From: Candidatus Omnitrophota bacterium
GTDB lineage: Bacteria > Omnitrophota > Gorgyraeia > B26-G9
Direction: 5' to 3'
DNA length: 5,257 bases
Assembly: GCA_030630245.1 (NCBI GenBank)
Contig: DAOVNL010000077.1
Location: forward strand, 1 to 5,257
Numbering within the stretch: the first letter of the stretch is position 1; each line of letters opens with the position of its first letter. Below, piece by piece: positions 5,254-5,257 of the stretch. Made by a program: the position numbers and the translations under genes. The notes beneath the pieces are model-generated. The model saw only the letters and a list, made by a program, of their open reading frames with translations, ran no database searches and had not been told where the DNA came from.

Positions 5254-5257
5254 ATGA
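5254..5257 (+). CDS. Start of a truncated plus-strand gene at the window edge
   Basis: Only ATG plus one base lies in the window, so the product cannot be named. The start is inferred from AGGGGGTG (5242-5249), one mismatch from the ideal AGGAGGTG, lying five bases before the ATG, and from the divergent promoter-like region upstream. It would be transcribed away from the BI-1-like gene. Confidence 0.4.

Overview
The window carries three complete protein genes and, at its right edge, probably the first bases of a fourth. The DNA is moderately AT-rich and the genes are compactly spaced, each with its own control region. I see no rRNA, tRNA, CRISPR array, transposase or integrase. The source looks like an uncultured Gram-negative-type bacterium. 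The radical SAM protein has a Sec-type signal peptide followed by a stretch reading LSPRIQINIP, which resembles N-termini I recall from Candidatus Omnitrophota (PVC-related) genomes. That assignment is recollection, not proof.

Layout. Bases 1-141 hold no supported gene, and the first 50 bases are richer in G+C than the rest. A minus-strand gene at 142-1887 encodes a 581-residue radical SAM protein with CX3CX2C and GGGEP motifs behind a cleavable-looking signal peptide. A 437-base divergent region (1888-2324) separates it from htpG (Hsp90 family) on the plus strand. That region contains a good extended -10 promoter facing left, a TTGACA promoter facing right and a perfect 16-bp palindrome upstream of the htpG promoter. 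htpG runs 2325-4175 and is followed by a 13-bp hairpin terminator at 4237-4266. Convergent to it, 4354-5082 minus encodes a 242-residue, seven-helix Bax inhibitor-1/YccA-like membrane protein. Its upstream region (5083-5253) has an extended -10 promoter overlapped by a 12-bp palindrome. It ends in a strong Shine-Dalgarno and an ATG at 5254 that begin a divergent plus-strand gene cut off by the window.

How the genes relate. HtpG is a cytosolic ATP-dependent chaperone, and BI-1/YccA-like proteins are linked in other bacteria to membrane protein quality control. A stress or proteostasis theme is therefore possible, but the genes are not in one operon. The radical SAM protein has no visible partner: no maturation, RiPP export or substrate gene is seen apart from a doubtful 15-codon leader ORF.

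The points most worth a second look are the radical SAM enzyme that appears to be exported or membrane-anchored, its SPASM-like region lacking cysteines, the palindromes at the htpG and BI-1 promoters, and a hairpin that would mask the ribosome binding site of the gene starting at 5254.
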